NCBI GenBank assembly: GCA_030141605.1
Contig: JAQGDQ010000053.1
Location: 677,981-741,980, forward strand
Direction of reading: 5' to 3'
Length of the DNA stretch: 64,000 nucleotides
Origin: Tubiluchus corallicola
Taxonomy: Eukaryota > Priapulida > Priapulimorpha > Priapulimorphida > Tubiluchidae
Positions 35,601 through 50,600 of this stretch are shown here, one piece after another; positions within the stretch are counted from its first letter, which is position 1, and the number at the start of each line of letters is the position of its first letter. Under the pieces are notes generated by a model. The model ran no database searches, was not told the DNA's origin, and saw only the letters and a list, made by a program, of their open reading frames with translations. Both the position numbers and the translations under genes were made by a program.

Positions 35601-38600
35601 TGGAGATGGTAAAGACGAAATCAAACTTGATCCTTATGCCATCTGTGCAGCATTAGTTAGTAATCACTCATCATTTTTAATGGATTGTTACGTCTCAAGT
35701 AAAACTACATCGAGCTTCGATGACTTGGTGAAATTGTTCCAAAATGAAAAGAGGGAAAGTGTGTGGTCTGATGTATTTCTCTACTGTGTCTATTCTGGAC
35801 GGCACTTCTTGGAAGATTATGTTGTAAGTACAAGATATTTTTCTATCAATAATGTTTTGGAAATCAGTAGTTGTAGTTTAGGCAAAACTCACTTTACTTA
35901 GTGTCATCGTTAAAGTTTTTCTGCGTGTATTTTTTCTGCTATATTTATAATTAGAACTAGCTTCAATGTTCAATAAAAACTTTGGTAAAATACTGCAATT
36001 TTTTTAATAATATCCATTGTTGAGGTATCTGTCATATATAGCTTATATCAAAAGTATTAAAGCCATTGTTTAAATTTTTGAAGTACCTCTTAAACTTCTA
36101 ATGATTTCTAATAAATTTTGAAGAAATTGCTAGCAAAATTCCTTTGGTCACAGGGTTTAATTTACCAGGTATCCCATTGCAAAATGAGATGCATTTTGAA
36201 ATTTAACCCTATTTGCTGAGCAGTTTTTTTCTCTTCATTGTTGCTGGTGTGATGCATTTACTCCATAAAGCGGTATTCAGTTTAGAATTTAATACAACTG
36301 GCATTATATTTCCGTTTTTCTGTATTTTTTCCATGGGTATTTTTAGAGTATTAGGCTCACACAGCATGCAGCCGGAATAGAGCTGTATTTTTAGATCAAG
36401 ATTATGTGTCAAAAAATCTGTAATTTTACTGATCCAATATGTCAATCAGTTTTGCTGTTTGCATTGTAGTAAATCAGTATAGGAGTTGTCATTTTACTCT
36501 TTTAAAGTTTAAAGGCTTATTTTGGAAGCTATATTGGACAGAGTTGTCCTGATGTATCTTGACTGTTGAGAGCTTGACTATTTGTCCTTGACGTCAACGC
36601 TTACGTACAATGGCTATGATTATAGGTATTTTTTTGAATTTCAGGAAAAGGCATTACAATGTGTGAGTGATGACAATTTTCATGAGCTACAAGCTCTTAT
36701 GTTACCCATAGAATTTTCTTGTTTGAGGCCGCTTTTGGTTTTATTAGCTTGGAAACACTGCAGCACAATTACAAAAGCAGAGGCTGTTTTGCAGGCATTA
36801 TGGTTAACAGACCGTGAAAAGGTATTTCTGGAGTGATTAGGGAAAATTTCCTGTAATTCTGTTAAAAGTAAACTAAATAGTGCTTGAAGTTCTGTTATCA
36901 TTCAATTAATTAAATAAGAGTACTAATTTTCACGCTTAAAAAATTTCCTGTGTGGATTTTTGCTTATTATATGTCTTTATTCTTGCAGAATAAAAACTGT
37001 GATAAGGCATTAGCTTTAGCCTGTGATAAAATGGTATGTGATATGAATGTGATTCAGTGGTGCCTAGAAAGATTGCAGGGGTAAGTGGTATTTTTAATAA
37101 TATTAATATCAACAGTTTTTATCAACGTATATAATTTATTAATGCCTACTGTTGCATTGCATTTAACTAAGATTTTATTTGCACTTGGATTTTGGTTTTG
37201 TTTTCATAGATTTGCGGCAATGATTATATTTTTCTGTTAATTATGTGTCTGCATTTTGGTAAACAATAATTTGTTCTACCAGTAGGCCAAAAAGATAGCG
37301 AAAGTGCATGATGAGAACTTTAAAACATTAAAACAAATGCATGTACACTTGACTAACTTAAGCAATAACAATGCTTAGCTGTATACATATTTTGTAAATG
37401 AGATCGAGTATTGGTTCTCAACTAGTATGTTACAAAGAAAATTTAAGCTTTGATATTTGACTTACCAAAGCGTAATTCCAAGTATCGGCTAATTCTTTGA
37501 ATAAGTATTTAACTGCAAAAATGTTTAAAATTGATTTTAGTAGTAAATTGATTTGTGATGAAATCAATGGTATAAGAAGTGGCAATTAAACTTGTTATAT
37601 AAATACCAAAATGTTTTCTTTGTTTATTTAGTTAATATGAGTTTTGATGAATGTATTGTCAATAGGCGTAGTCCAGTGGTGTCGTCTTATCCGTACCAGC
37701 GTGCGCTGCAAGTCCTACATTGTCCTGACCACCATTCGGCACTTTGGATAATGCATCATGTTTCTCAACTATCTGGTCTTTCTCAAGAAGAAGTGATAGA
37801 ATTTTTGAGAAATTCCGATGCAAAAGGTATTTCACCTGACAACTTATTGATTTTACTTTGGCATCAAGTGGAATATGTTGTGGTTTTGCAGCTTCTGTTC
37901 TCAGAATGTCACATGTAGACAAACAATGAGTTTTCTACTTTGATGACTCTACATATTGTTTTAATAGATGACAAATTCAAAAAGGCTGAAACATTTGCGA
38001 GCGATGTGGCCATTTTTACTGCTTACTGGGGTCTGAAGAGCTTCATGGATGCTATCTTCTACAGTGCAAATTTAGAACGAGAGCTGCTCTGTCAGATGCG
38101 ATCCTCAAGTTTTGCTGACGAGTGTCGTGACAACCATGCTTTTACAACTGCTTCATCTAGTATAAAATGCAGTAACAATATTCAGGTGTATCAGCAAATG
38201 TATAATGAGTATGTGACAGCAAATATAGAGCATGGAATCGAACTTGTTTGCCATGTTTATCCTTTATGCTTTAGGTTTGTTTTGAACTTTTAATTTTGTG
38301 TTGGATGATTTAAAATTAAGAAACTTTCTTTTGTGTGTTTGTTAAGAAATTTTGTTTGTTTTGCATTGCAAAAACGATTAAAGTTTTAGTTCATACAGTT
38401 TTGCTAAATTCACAAAAATACTTTTGACATTTAGAATGGCATAACTGTAAAAATTATATCAACTGTGTGACTGGGGTTTCATGCTTTTGTAGTTTTGTTA
38501 ATTAGAATTTTCACAAGTTTAGACTCATATTCAAGAAGTATAATATTTCAATAAATGCTATTATTTACTTGCAGTATACATATGCAGCAACTACTTACAA

Positions 38601-41600
38601 GTATCTTGCAATATATAATTCTCTGTGTTCTCACTGTTTTGTCAACATGACTTGACAATTTAGGTTGGAACTATTGGAAGACATTTTCTCACTGTTGTTC
38701 GTTCGTCATGAACAGTTAGATGAAGATGCAGCTGCTGATAGTGGTGAAGAAGAAACAAATGATGAGGATGAAAAGCAGAGAAGTTGTGAAACAAGTTTTG
38801 ACAGCGCATTAAGAACTTCAGCGCTTTCAAGCCCCATGAAACACCCTGATGATGTAAGTGAATGTGAAGAAGAAAAGACTATTGATCAACAGCTTACTGG
38901 TGTTAATCATGCAATTTCAAAGGAAGGTGAAGTGAGTCATATAGAAGCACTCAATTTAGGTTTGCCAAAGCGAGTTCAGAAAAACTCATCTGGTTCTGAT
39001 TCTGGCAAAATAGTAACCATGATGGCCGAAGTACATGCTTCCTTTGATCAAGGTGCTAATAATGTCTTTCAAATGAACAAATATCATCAGTCAGCAAAAC
39101 TGGATGTTCGTGAGACTTTGTCAACTTCTGATAATGCACAAAGATATTCTAGTTCTTATAATGTTTTTGAAATGACATCTGGCTTTATGTGTAATGTATT
39201 TGTTGTGCGAGACTTGCTTAATTTTTTACGAAAAGCCATAGACGATTTACGGGCGTCGGCCATAGATATGTCAGCTGATGATTCACCTACAGCAAACCTC
39301 TTTTCTATTGATCAGATTGAATTTGATCAGAATGTGCAAAGACTGAATTGCCTTATCAAAGAGGCTGAATGGAGGTTTCAACTGGTTACTCACAGCAAAG
39401 TTCCAAAAAAGGTAAAAATCATTAATAAATTTTCTGTAATGTCATTTTGAAGAAAATTATTATTTGAAAACTTGCAAACATTGTAGAGAGAATTGAATCT
39501 CTAAAGCCTTGCTTTGATTCTGGCAGCCTCTTGTTATTAAGTGTAAATTTTGCTGTCTAATAGTAAAATACTTGGATATGTTGTAAGCGAGACTAAGATG
39601 AACCATATGATACATAAAACTAACTTCTAACTTTCTTAATGAGCTAAAATTCTTTGAAATCTTTTCTTAGCTAACTTAACACAGGACAGATTTAGGTGTG
39701 GACTAGCTGCAAGTACATGAGTATCACCAGTTATGCTTAAGGCTGACTTGTGATCACCTAAATATGTTTTTAAAGCACAGAATTATCTGACATCATTGTT
39801 GTTGATTAAATCTAAATTTACCATAATTTAATTGTAATTTAATTTAATTTTTATTTGATTTAACTAAATGTATGTGGTTAAACATATCGTAAGTATAGCT
39901 TTATTCCAAAAGTATTCCAAAGTACAATATTAAGTTCTTGAATTATCATGTATACTTCAGAATAATTGTGTATCGATTGTCAAAGATAAAAATGTTGAAA
40001 TTTCCATTTCCCAAAGAAGAGAAAATTTTGTTGGAAATTTTGAACTTATACAGCTGGCAGAGCATATTTGAAGTTAAAGTTTGCGACAATTATGAAGATG
40101 ATTAGCTTTTAGCAGAAAATTCTCGTCACTGTTTATTTGTTTTTCTGCATTTTAGAGTGGACAGGTTTGTCTGCCATTTTCATTGGAGGAATGCGAATGG
40201 ACCAATGACAGGAGCAGTTGGAGTCTGACACGTTGGTTATCATGTTTTATAGTATCAGTAAACGTGTAATAGTATTAAACAAAGCTTAAGCGATGATAAG
40301 ATACTGCTGTCAATTCAGTATAAAATTTCGTCCTGCTACAGTCAGATAATATAATTTGATTGCTGTGTAATAGCTTGTAATGTATAAAAGTGTATAAAGT
40401 TATCATATCATTGGAGTCTCAGAAAATCAAAAATCACTTAAATATCATTGTTCATGTTTAACTGTCTAAATTGTCTTAGGCAGTTAGGTATGCCTCATAA
40501 TGCATGTTAACAGGCTTTTAAAACAATACTGCCTAACAGCATCAAGTTTGGGGAAATCAGCTCTCCTTGATCAATAAAATGGGTAATAAAATGTATCAAC
40601 AAAAGTCATACCTGGAACAGCTTGTTAGTAAATTTGATCATTTTTATGTTTACATTTTCAGGTGAGCCACATCTTGGACCAGGTAAACGAAAAAGAAGTT
40701 CCAGTAAAAAAGGTAATCCTTGTACACAAAAGTTGTGACGTATGTGACGTGGTTTATAACTCAGATGTTTTGAAACATGTGCATTACGTATGTGCTTTTT
40801 GATACAGAAAGATAATTCCCTTATGTTTTATGTCTTTTAAATAGCTACATTTACCAGAGATTGTATGGAACTAGAAATGTAGTTTTCTATCCCAAAATAA
40901 GTATTCTGTTTGCTCTATTCACATAGGAATAATAGCTATGAAACATTGTTTTGTCTGAACAATTTTTCATTTAAGATCAAGGTGCAGTTATCCCTGAAAG
41001 AAAAATGTTTGAAACTGTATCATCAAAGTATCCTACTGGTCACCAAGCAGTTTCAGATGATCATTTGAGCTCCTCCAGTGGTGTCGTCCCCTACATGTTA
41101 GCGTCAAAGGAAACGATGCTGAATCTCTGCTTATTGACGGGAGACCATGTTCAAGCTAGATATGTAATAATGGTAATAATATTTGCTAAGTATGTATAAC
41201 AAAATTTAAATCATGTTGAAATTTTAACATTTAGCAAAATAATTATGAAACTATGTTATTGTAACATAGTTTGTCAAAAAAAACTATAAAAAGGCTTAGC
41301 AATTATATGTAATTTTACACAAATTAAGCATTCATTTTCATAAATTAAAACAATATTATTGAGTTCATACATTTTCATGTTTAGTCAAAATCATTTAATA
41401 TAAACTTAGTAAATGTATCTTAAATGTTTGATTTGATTTACTTGAGCCAAATATTATGGATTTTTAATAGCACTTGTTGGCATCTAACGACGTGCATTAA
41501 ATTAAATGCGAAGTTGTAAGAAGTATTTTGCCTGAAAACTTCCTGACTAGGACATTTTCTGTGATATTTTAGACTTGTGATATTGGTGAAGAAGCTGCCA

Positions 41601-44600
41601 TGTCTGAAGTTAATTTTTTGGAACATTATGAGGTTGCACTTCAAAAGTTGCATTCAGCAGAAATCCAGACTCGATCAGCAGTGCTTGAACAAAAGAAATA
41701 TTCATCTACAACAGGTTTGATATTGGAAGTACATAAGTGCATTACATTTAAATGTATGAAAATTGCACTAAAACAGTGCACACAATGTTGAATGGACCTT
41801 GCTGTTGCATTCTGAGCTATCTGTTAATGTGGAATGTGTGCAGTAAAACTACACCGACTCATCTATTTATGCTGAATTGCAGTTTAACATTCTAAATGTT
41901 GCTCTTTTGAATATTGTTATGGCTGCCTGTAACAAAATGCCAGATCACCAAACTTCATTTGACAGATGATGATATTTCATATTTGAATATTTAACTGTTG
42001 TATGCTGAAAACCTTAGCTTCTATAAGACATTGCCAAGTTAGCTGTTCTATTAGTAATAATTATTAATAGTTTTAAAAAGCACTTTCTGATGCTGTTATA
42101 TGATTAATGCTTATATGCTTTTAATATTTATGTTTAAGGTCAAATTGAACATATAGATGCTGTGGCCAGAGCAGCTGCTGCTGGTTTAGCTTCTACAACC
42201 ATCACTAGCATAGCAGAGGAGTTGCTCAGAAAATGTGTGCTCTCTGCATCTCTGACAGACAGACAGTTAGAAGCTCTCTCTAGATTAAATATTTTCCATA
42301 CTGGATTCTTGTCAGCCATGGTAATTGCAGATATGGCCTTTACAGCAAGCAGAACCTGGGACAGCTCCCAAAAGTTGCTAGACTTGGCTAACAGAAAGTT
42401 GGGAAGTTATATAAATATGCATACAACCTGCTCAAAATTGATAGGGTTTTGCGGACTTTTGGCACAGATAACAGCAGTGAGAGAGCAAACTGCAGCCTTC
42501 CATGGTGATATCATTCAGCAGAAGTACAGCATTGCAAATCATCTGTGTAGTGGAACATTTTCTCTAGATGCAGACTTATTTACTCGGCAAGCTGGAATTC
42601 TTAAAAATCTAAGTAGAGTGTGCGAAAAGCTTTTAGCGATCCTTGGTTCTGGGAAGGAGTCTAGCAAAGTTGTCAAGTTACCGTTATCTTTAGATGCTCT
42701 TCCACCAGAGTACAGATCACCAGTCTATCGCTATAAGTTATTTGAAAGGCTTCATATTTCAAAACGTTCACCAGGTGAGAATCTTGAACAATTGAAGAAA
42801 TCCGATGAGAAGACATTGGAGGCGGCATCTTCTTCAAAGCCTGTTGATGAAAATAAGTTTACTTTCTTTGCTTCTACAGTGAATATGACAGAGGAGTTGT
42901 TAGCTACTGCATTTTCGTTATTTTTTCCTCATGGGCGTAGAACTTCTAGAGTTCATTTCAGATATCTGCATCTGTTGTGGAAAAACTTGAATTCTCTAGC
43001 TGATTTGAAGTTGAGGTTCAATTTGCCATGTCAGTTTAGAAAAGGTAAATTTATACTAATATGCTGCTGATGTATGACCTATGTAGTGGCAACTAGTGAC
43101 CAGACAATTATAGGCCAGCTATTAGTACATATTAAAAAATTTACGTCATGATTCTAAAGTTACAAAATTGTTGGAAACTGTTACTTGTAGTTACCTACTG
43201 GAACTGAAACATTTGTTCTTTAAATATACTTCCCGAAAATGTTTTAGTTTTCATTTAGTGACCAAAAGTCTTCATGCTTTTTGCAGTTAAAAAACATAGT
43301 TTATAATTATTATATTAATTGAGTTTTACAGGTGTTATGTGCAACTAAATTTTATAAATTTGAAATTACTTTGTTATTTTGTGGAAATATTGGCTTACAC
43401 TATTTTTGTTGACAATGAGAAAAGGTGTCTTTTCATTGTAGGGGATGGGGAAAGCATAGTCGAAGGGTTACATGTAGCACCAAGCTCTATTATCAGCAGG
43501 CTTTTACTTGAGCACCATGTTTCTCCTGATAGGTAACTTGCATCATAGTTATTCTTAACTGTGGATAGCAATCCAATTAACTTCAATTTTAAGATTGCTG
43601 TGAAAATCAGTCACTATTTTACTACATAAAGTGTTTTTGTGTGTATTTAGTTTATCTGAAATAGCAGACGAATTGTGTCTTGACTTGTCGACTGTGATAT
43701 TAGAGAGCTGCTGCCCACACATCCCTGCTTTGTTAAATTGTAATGGTGAGACAGGTGAGTATGTGGTCACACAACAGATTTTTAGTTTATACTGTGACGG
43801 ATACTATGACCTTCAAATTTATAATATGTTGCCATCAGATGTAGTTTTTATTGCTGTAAAAATCTAATAATTAATCAGCAATTAATTGATTGCATCAGCG
43901 ATATGCCTAAGTTGCCATGGGATGGAGATCAATATGGGGGTGTGGGGTTTGCTGTAAACTTCACCACTGGAGTGCCCATCTCCGCCTACGTTCTCCTATA
44001 TTTGAGTATATTTTGAGATGCTTAAATGCAAGCTGTATTTACAAATTATAATCTTTCTGAATGTGCTGGATTACTCATTATCTGTGTAATATTGAAGAGA
44101 TTCCACTTCCAATTTGAGTCATTTGAATCACCATATTAAACCTTGTGATAAAAATTAAAGGGTTTTTCTTACAGTTTCATGTTTGCAACTTCTATCTATT
44201 AATTACAGTCTAAGAACATGGCCCAAGCTCCTTAATAACTTTACATTGTCCTAGTTATTTACAACACTTCTTCAGATTTGTTGATTTGGTGTGTGAGAGT
44301 ATTACATAGCTAAAGTATGAATGAATCTCACAAACAGTGTATGAGACTTGGCAGGTCTGGTTAAGTAAAAGATTGACATACATGCTACAGTGTAAAAAAG
44401 TGCCATTTTTAAACATGTGTACTGCTGTTCATCTACTTGTACTAATTTTGCCTTCATTGTGAACAATAAAAGATCTGTAGGCTTGAGCCTCTGCAGTAGA
44501 TTTTCTTTGCTTTTATGACTTTTCTGAGTGACACTTTCAATTTTAATTTGTAGTTACGGTTAAGGTTGAATCAGCAGCTGGACAGGTGTATAATGGTTTA

Positions 44601-47600
44601 CATGAGGCTGAAGTGTTTGATGAAAGGCATTTAGCAGTTATTAAACACCCAGGACTTTTTGTGCACGAGTTGCTATCAAGACTAGTACATCTAATAAAAG
44701 GTAACTACCGAAGAGTTTCAATCAACAGTGTGAAGCAATCCACAAATGTTTATGGTTTTTGATAATAAAATATTGATCTATGGATTTAGTGTTGTTGCAT
44801 GTCTTGTTGTCATTGTTGCTTTTGTAGTACATGATGCTAGTTCTAAATTCTCTTTTGGAAGTGATTAGAATTCATAATTTTGTAAGGCAAGCTGCACATG
44901 CAGTTTTCCAAAATGTACTAATAAGAATAATTCATTATGATAATATACTTTCTTGTTCCAGATTTTGTAGGAATAGGAAAAAGTTGTGCTACTCGGGCAT
45001 CTTGTCGCAGAATTGCTGCTAACAAGTCTTTCACTGCTATAGCAGAAGAAACTATTAAACTGAACTATGTTGATTTGGATCTCCTGGACACAGCTGCTGA
45101 AAAACTTTGTTTCTTTGTTAATTTATACAATTTGCTATTCATTCATGCAACTCTAAATACAATAACTACAGGTGATAACAATCTACCTATTGTTGATGAG
45201 AGCAACTTCATGGCTATGTTAGATCTACAGAAGATAGGCTATAGGATTCGAGATTTGGGCTATGTTAGGTAATTATAGTGTAATAAACAAAGTTGAAAGC
45301 TGTAACAAAATGCTTGTCAAGTTTATAACTTTTTTTTTATTTAAAGTCCTGTAGCAAGTTGCACAAAGTAGGAAGCATATTTTGTATATTCTGATGCAAA
45401 GTAACTAAAAAGAATTTGATTTGTTGTGAATTTTTTATAGTTTCTAGTTGTATCCTCTTGTATTTTGCATTTGCTGATGACAAGCACATAAGTAATTGGC
45501 ATTACTTGGTTTAATTCTTGACTTGCCTAATAATGGTAGGCAGAGCTACAGAGGAAGGTAAGGCAATTTGCTGGAATAGGAAAACAAGCAGGTGAACTGG
45601 GAGAATGACTAGCATCATTTATAATGATTTTCTTTAAATTTTGTATTTAGCTTGTTTGATTTGCGATACTTCATCCTACGAGTTGGACTTCCATGTCCAA
45701 GTTCTGATGATTCATTTTTGGCATATCGACTCCATCCTCTTCATACTGAAGACCCTTGGTTAAAGTACACCTGCCCAGTAGAAGCAGATGTATTGTTTAC
45801 ATTGGTAACGGGTACATCATGCTCTCCGGCTTTACAAGTGCTTTGTCCGGAGTTGCTGGCTGAACATTTACTGGTGTCAAGAAAACAGTATCTTCAGCAT
45901 AGGATTATCATCGACAAGAATAATCAACAAGTACATATTGAAGATTTTTAATAAAATTACTGCCAATTTGTCACAGATGCAGCTTTGCATTTAAGCATCG
46001 AAGTTATTATGCAGTTTTGTATGCAGATTGCAATTGTCGATATTTAGTGTTATTGTGGGAACTGTTTATTTGATTCGGGAGTTTCTTGGATGAGTTGCCT
46101 GTTACTCAAAAATAACGTATGGCCACTCTACGCAAGTTATATTAAAAACCTTAAGTTTTGCACTAGCCAACTAATTTATTTATCATGGCATCTTGAAATA
46201 AGGCACTTTACGTCAAATAAGAGCATTAAGCAATTTTGATTTGTTTGCTTTTCTATTTTTGCCTTTGATACTTTAATTGAATACATAAACAGATAGAATC
46301 ATCAAACACAATTTTCTTTCAAAGCTGGTACTCTTTGCTACTCTTGTCATTTGCTATAGCCGTTATTTTTGAAGTAAGCTACACTTATTATCTGCTATAG
46401 TAGTTACGTTTCCATACTAGGCAGCTTTATATTTGAGACTGTACAGTTTGCAACCTAAATGTTGTCGTTATGCAAAGGAATCTAGCAGAACATTATATGG
46501 TTTATCACATGTTCAGCAGTTTGAAGCACTTACTTTGTCAAAATAAGACTAATCAGTAAGAAACAAGACATGGGACTTGCACTTGAAGCTAATGATTAAC
46601 TGTAACTGCTGGAGAAATTAAAAGCACTTACAAGTGGTTTTGCCAAAGCTTAAGCTTAAAAAATCTGAATCGAGACATATTATTTTGATGTAGACATTTA
46701 TTTATTTTGAGTATTTTTGAATAATCGAATATTTTAGAAAAATAGTGGCATTGTACTTATTTATTTACAAACAAAAAGAAAGGAAAAGCAAACAGAAATT
46801 AAAATGTAGTATTAAGATAATTCACATTACTAGGTTAATGAGCAGGCTGACTAATACTGTTAGAAATACTCAGTTATTTTCATGATGTCTAATTCATTTG
46901 ATTAGTTATGGAGTCAAAATACTTTTGCCATAAAATAAGTCTGTTAAACCCTACATTGTGTTTTAGTTGCTATTCTACATTCTTATTGAATTGGGGAGAA
47001 CGTCTTTTCTATTTTCTGGTTTTTAGATACAATTTCTAAGATTCCTTGTTTAAGATTTTTAATTAACATGCCTAATGTGCGTACATTTTATTATTTTAGG
47101 TGTGGATACCAAGTATCTTGAAAGTATACAAACAAGATTTTCTTGGCAAAGAAAATTTAACTGATATCGATTTGTTGAATTTCATTGCATCATCAAATCA
47201 AGATGTTTATGTCTTTCTAAATGGTGTCAAAGGTACCACATTCTAAAATCATTGCACAAGATACTTTTTAGGCGGACATTTTCAATAGTCCTTGTTCATG
47301 GAGATCGAAAGTTTGTTTCTTGTGGATTTGTCTTCTATAAAGGTTAAATAAAAAATTTAACCCCACACCCATTGCAAAAATATGGGAAAGCTCTGTGAGA
47401 GTTTTAAATACAAAATGGCCACCATCGGGCATTTTGAAAATTATCTTTTCATAGATTTGGTCTATAGTGCTGCACAGTATATGGTTTCTGGGTCAAGGAA
47501 TTCATTTTTGATGCCATTTTTATGATTTGATCAACTTACCTTCATATCCAAAATGGCCTCCTCTATAAAACTGCATAGTTTTGGGATTGACGAATTCATA

Positions 47601-50600
47601 TTTGATGTAGTTCTGATGATTTGACATTTTCAACCTTTACTCCCAAGATGACGACTGACTGTAAAGTCACATAACTAAATGCTACTCACTCACTTAAGTC
47701 AATGAAAGATCTGTTCATGCTGAGTTATGAACAGTCAAAATGCAAATAAACAATAAAACTATGAAACTCCACCATGTTAGAACTTGCCTGATATATAATT
47801 GTGAGTAAACTTGGGATATGTTTTAGGTTATGGGTATGGGTTATGTTACCAAGCACCCGACCTGCAAACCAGACCTAAAGGCCAAAGATATAAATAGCAT
47901 AAATGCTCGTAATATTGTCTTTAGCTACCACTTAGAGTGTTCACTCTTGCACGTAAAGCAAGCACCATGACTTAGCCCAGTATTTATGACTTTAGCGAGG
48001 GATTTTTGTTTTTCTTTTAGGCTTTTTGCCAAAATGTTCCAAAATAAAAACGAAAAGCAAATTCCTTTGCTTAAATCATAAGCATTGGGCAAGGTGGCAT
48101 ATTTAGTGCATCATCCAAAGTGATGACTAAATTCAGATTTATTTTATTTTCCCTTTTAAGTATTACATTTATAGTTTTTGCTGAATTGAGAAATACAGCT
48201 CAAGGGAAGGGTGGCGAAGCATGAACAGAGTTTTCACTAGGTTTGAATAAATGACTTAAGCAGCCATAAAAATTGGCTGTCATAAATATAAAAAAATATA
48301 GAGGTCAAATCATCTGACTGACATCGGATGAAAATTCTCCTATCCAAAATGTCTCAAAAACCATGTATTAATGTAGCTTTGTAGGCCAAACCATTTAAAA
48401 CATGAAATTTTGTTATGTTGCAAAAAATTTAAAATTTACCTGTATTCATCTTATAATCCTATGAAAATATATATATCACATTATAAAATAATTAGTAAAA
48501 AGTTATTATCTTAAATTGGTTGTATACACTTTACAATGTTAGATTACTACTCATTAATCAGAAAACTTGTAAAAGAAAACCGACCCAATTTTAAACTGTA
48601 GCGAAAAAAATCTACCCTGCATAATATTGAAAGGCAGCACATTATTTTTACTTGAATGACTTGAGTGAAGGAATTATTACTACAGCAACGTAATTTTGCT
48701 TTTGCACTGCTAGTTCTTTCGCGCATGCACACTCTACAAATTGGCATTAGTGCCTGCATCTCGGAAATGCATTGCACAAAATATAGGCACTGTACTTCTC
48801 AGTTCAGAAGTGTTCAGTTGTGATGTTGTTCATATGTTCAAGAGCCCATGTGAACATAGTATTAAACATGGAAATTTGAATTTTAAACTTAAAATTGCTA
48901 TGTTTTTTTCTATCTCACTGAACAGTAGCACTGAACTTTGGTTTTCGCTTTTGCAAACAGCTGCAACACGCTCATAAAATGTTTGTGCTGTTGACACTTA
49001 TGTTCAATTGTGATTTCTTCCCTGTTAGGCTCGATTGCCATTAATTAAGCTTTTAGCCTATGTTCAGTTGTGATGTTGCCACTGTTAGGCTCGATTGCCA
49101 TTAGTTAAGTTTTTAAGCTGTTATTTAATTATCAGAAATGCTTTGGTATTATTTTAGATGTTAAAGTGTATTCTTTTGCCATAATTCAAAATGGGGTAGG
49201 ATATCAAAAATCATCCAGCTTTCCTTTTAGTATAATTTTAAAAGTTGTAACACAATTACAGTTTCGGACTTCATAAGGGCGGTTGTTCCAGATGAGAGTG
49301 GGACAGCAACAGAGAATTCCTGGGCAACGTATGTCTTGAGAGCAATCATGTGTTCTAAATATCCTACTGGGACATAAAGTTTAACAGCAGACAGGCCAAT
49401 CACCTTAAAGAATTTTGAAGGAATTTTAATGAATCAATTTTATATCTCACTCGCTATATGGTCATACGTCCTTACGCACACAGTTAGGCGTGCTGCTGCA
49501 TTCATTACTGCAGAACCGAGCCCTGTAACACACCACACCAGAAGATTCAACAGACCAACCTAAATCACTCTATTCAGTATTCACGTTAGGTGAGATATGA
49601 TGCTAACTATTTGAAAGCAATGCCACCCTTTTTGCGAAGGGCATGGGGCTAAATTTTGTCATAGAAGACAGATCCATTGGGAAGCAAACCTTCGCTCTCC
49701 ATGGTCATGGTACTATGGAAAATGACCCAACTGTTTGTCATTTATCTTAATTTAGTGTCTAGTGATGTGCTTGTTGTAGCTGAGTTAAACTGATTTTCAA
49801 ATAAAGTAATAATATCATCAAGTGTTAACTCATAATTGCAGTAAAATCGAAGTCATTAATTTTTATGTAGCTTCTACATAATTAATGTGTAATTATTATT
49901 TTAGGAAAGAAATGTGACTTGCCATTGGTAACACTAAAGCAAAAGCCCGTTTCTTGTAGCGATGCTATTATTACGCTGCATTATGATTCACAACACTCCA
50001 ATCTGATGTCCATTGGTCATCGCAGAAACAACTCGTTGCCTATATTGCTCATGTTTGATGCAACAAAGGTACAGTCTTTGCCGTCACCGGGTGGCAGTCC
50101 CGTTTTGTCTGCAGCAAAATATTCAGTGACAAAGGAGATGACTTCATATTTCAGAGAGAGGAATGAACTTGTAGCTCGGTTTGTTCAGTTAATATCTAAC
50201 CCTCGGGATATGCTTTTGGCAGATTCAGCTCTCTTTCAACAATTCCCATTACTGCAGTCTTTCATAAACAAAATGATTTTACCATTCCTTAATCTAATTT
50301 CCACAGATTCTTTTCAAGAAATGGTGGTGGCGATCCTTTGTAATTTCACTGGACAATACGCTAATGTTTTAATTGCTGGATTACGGAATGCATTACATCA
50401 GCAAAAGTTTGAAGAATTGTTGTTAAGTACCACTCTTCTGCCTGACCATATTCTTAGTGATGCTGCTTTTCTTGATCTAAAAGATTGGGCCTTGTGCTGT
50501 CTTATCTTTAAACAAACTGTTGCAATGCGGAGCATTAAAATCGATAATAGTGCCAATGGTGACGTATCTGCAAGTTCCTTTTTGCATCCTTGGTATCTAG

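Noticed and set aside
40662-40800. Readthrough of candidate exon 10 giving a Cys/His-rich peptide (CDVCDVVYNSDVLKHVHYVC)
   Set aside because: It needs intron retention, ends at a stop within 50 codons and does not match spastizin. The Cys/His spacing is probably accidental.
47380-47680. Short repeated AAAATGGCC motifs as a coding exon
   Set aside because: All frames are interrupted, and exon 19 to exon 20 already joins in phase. It is more likely a decayed repeat.
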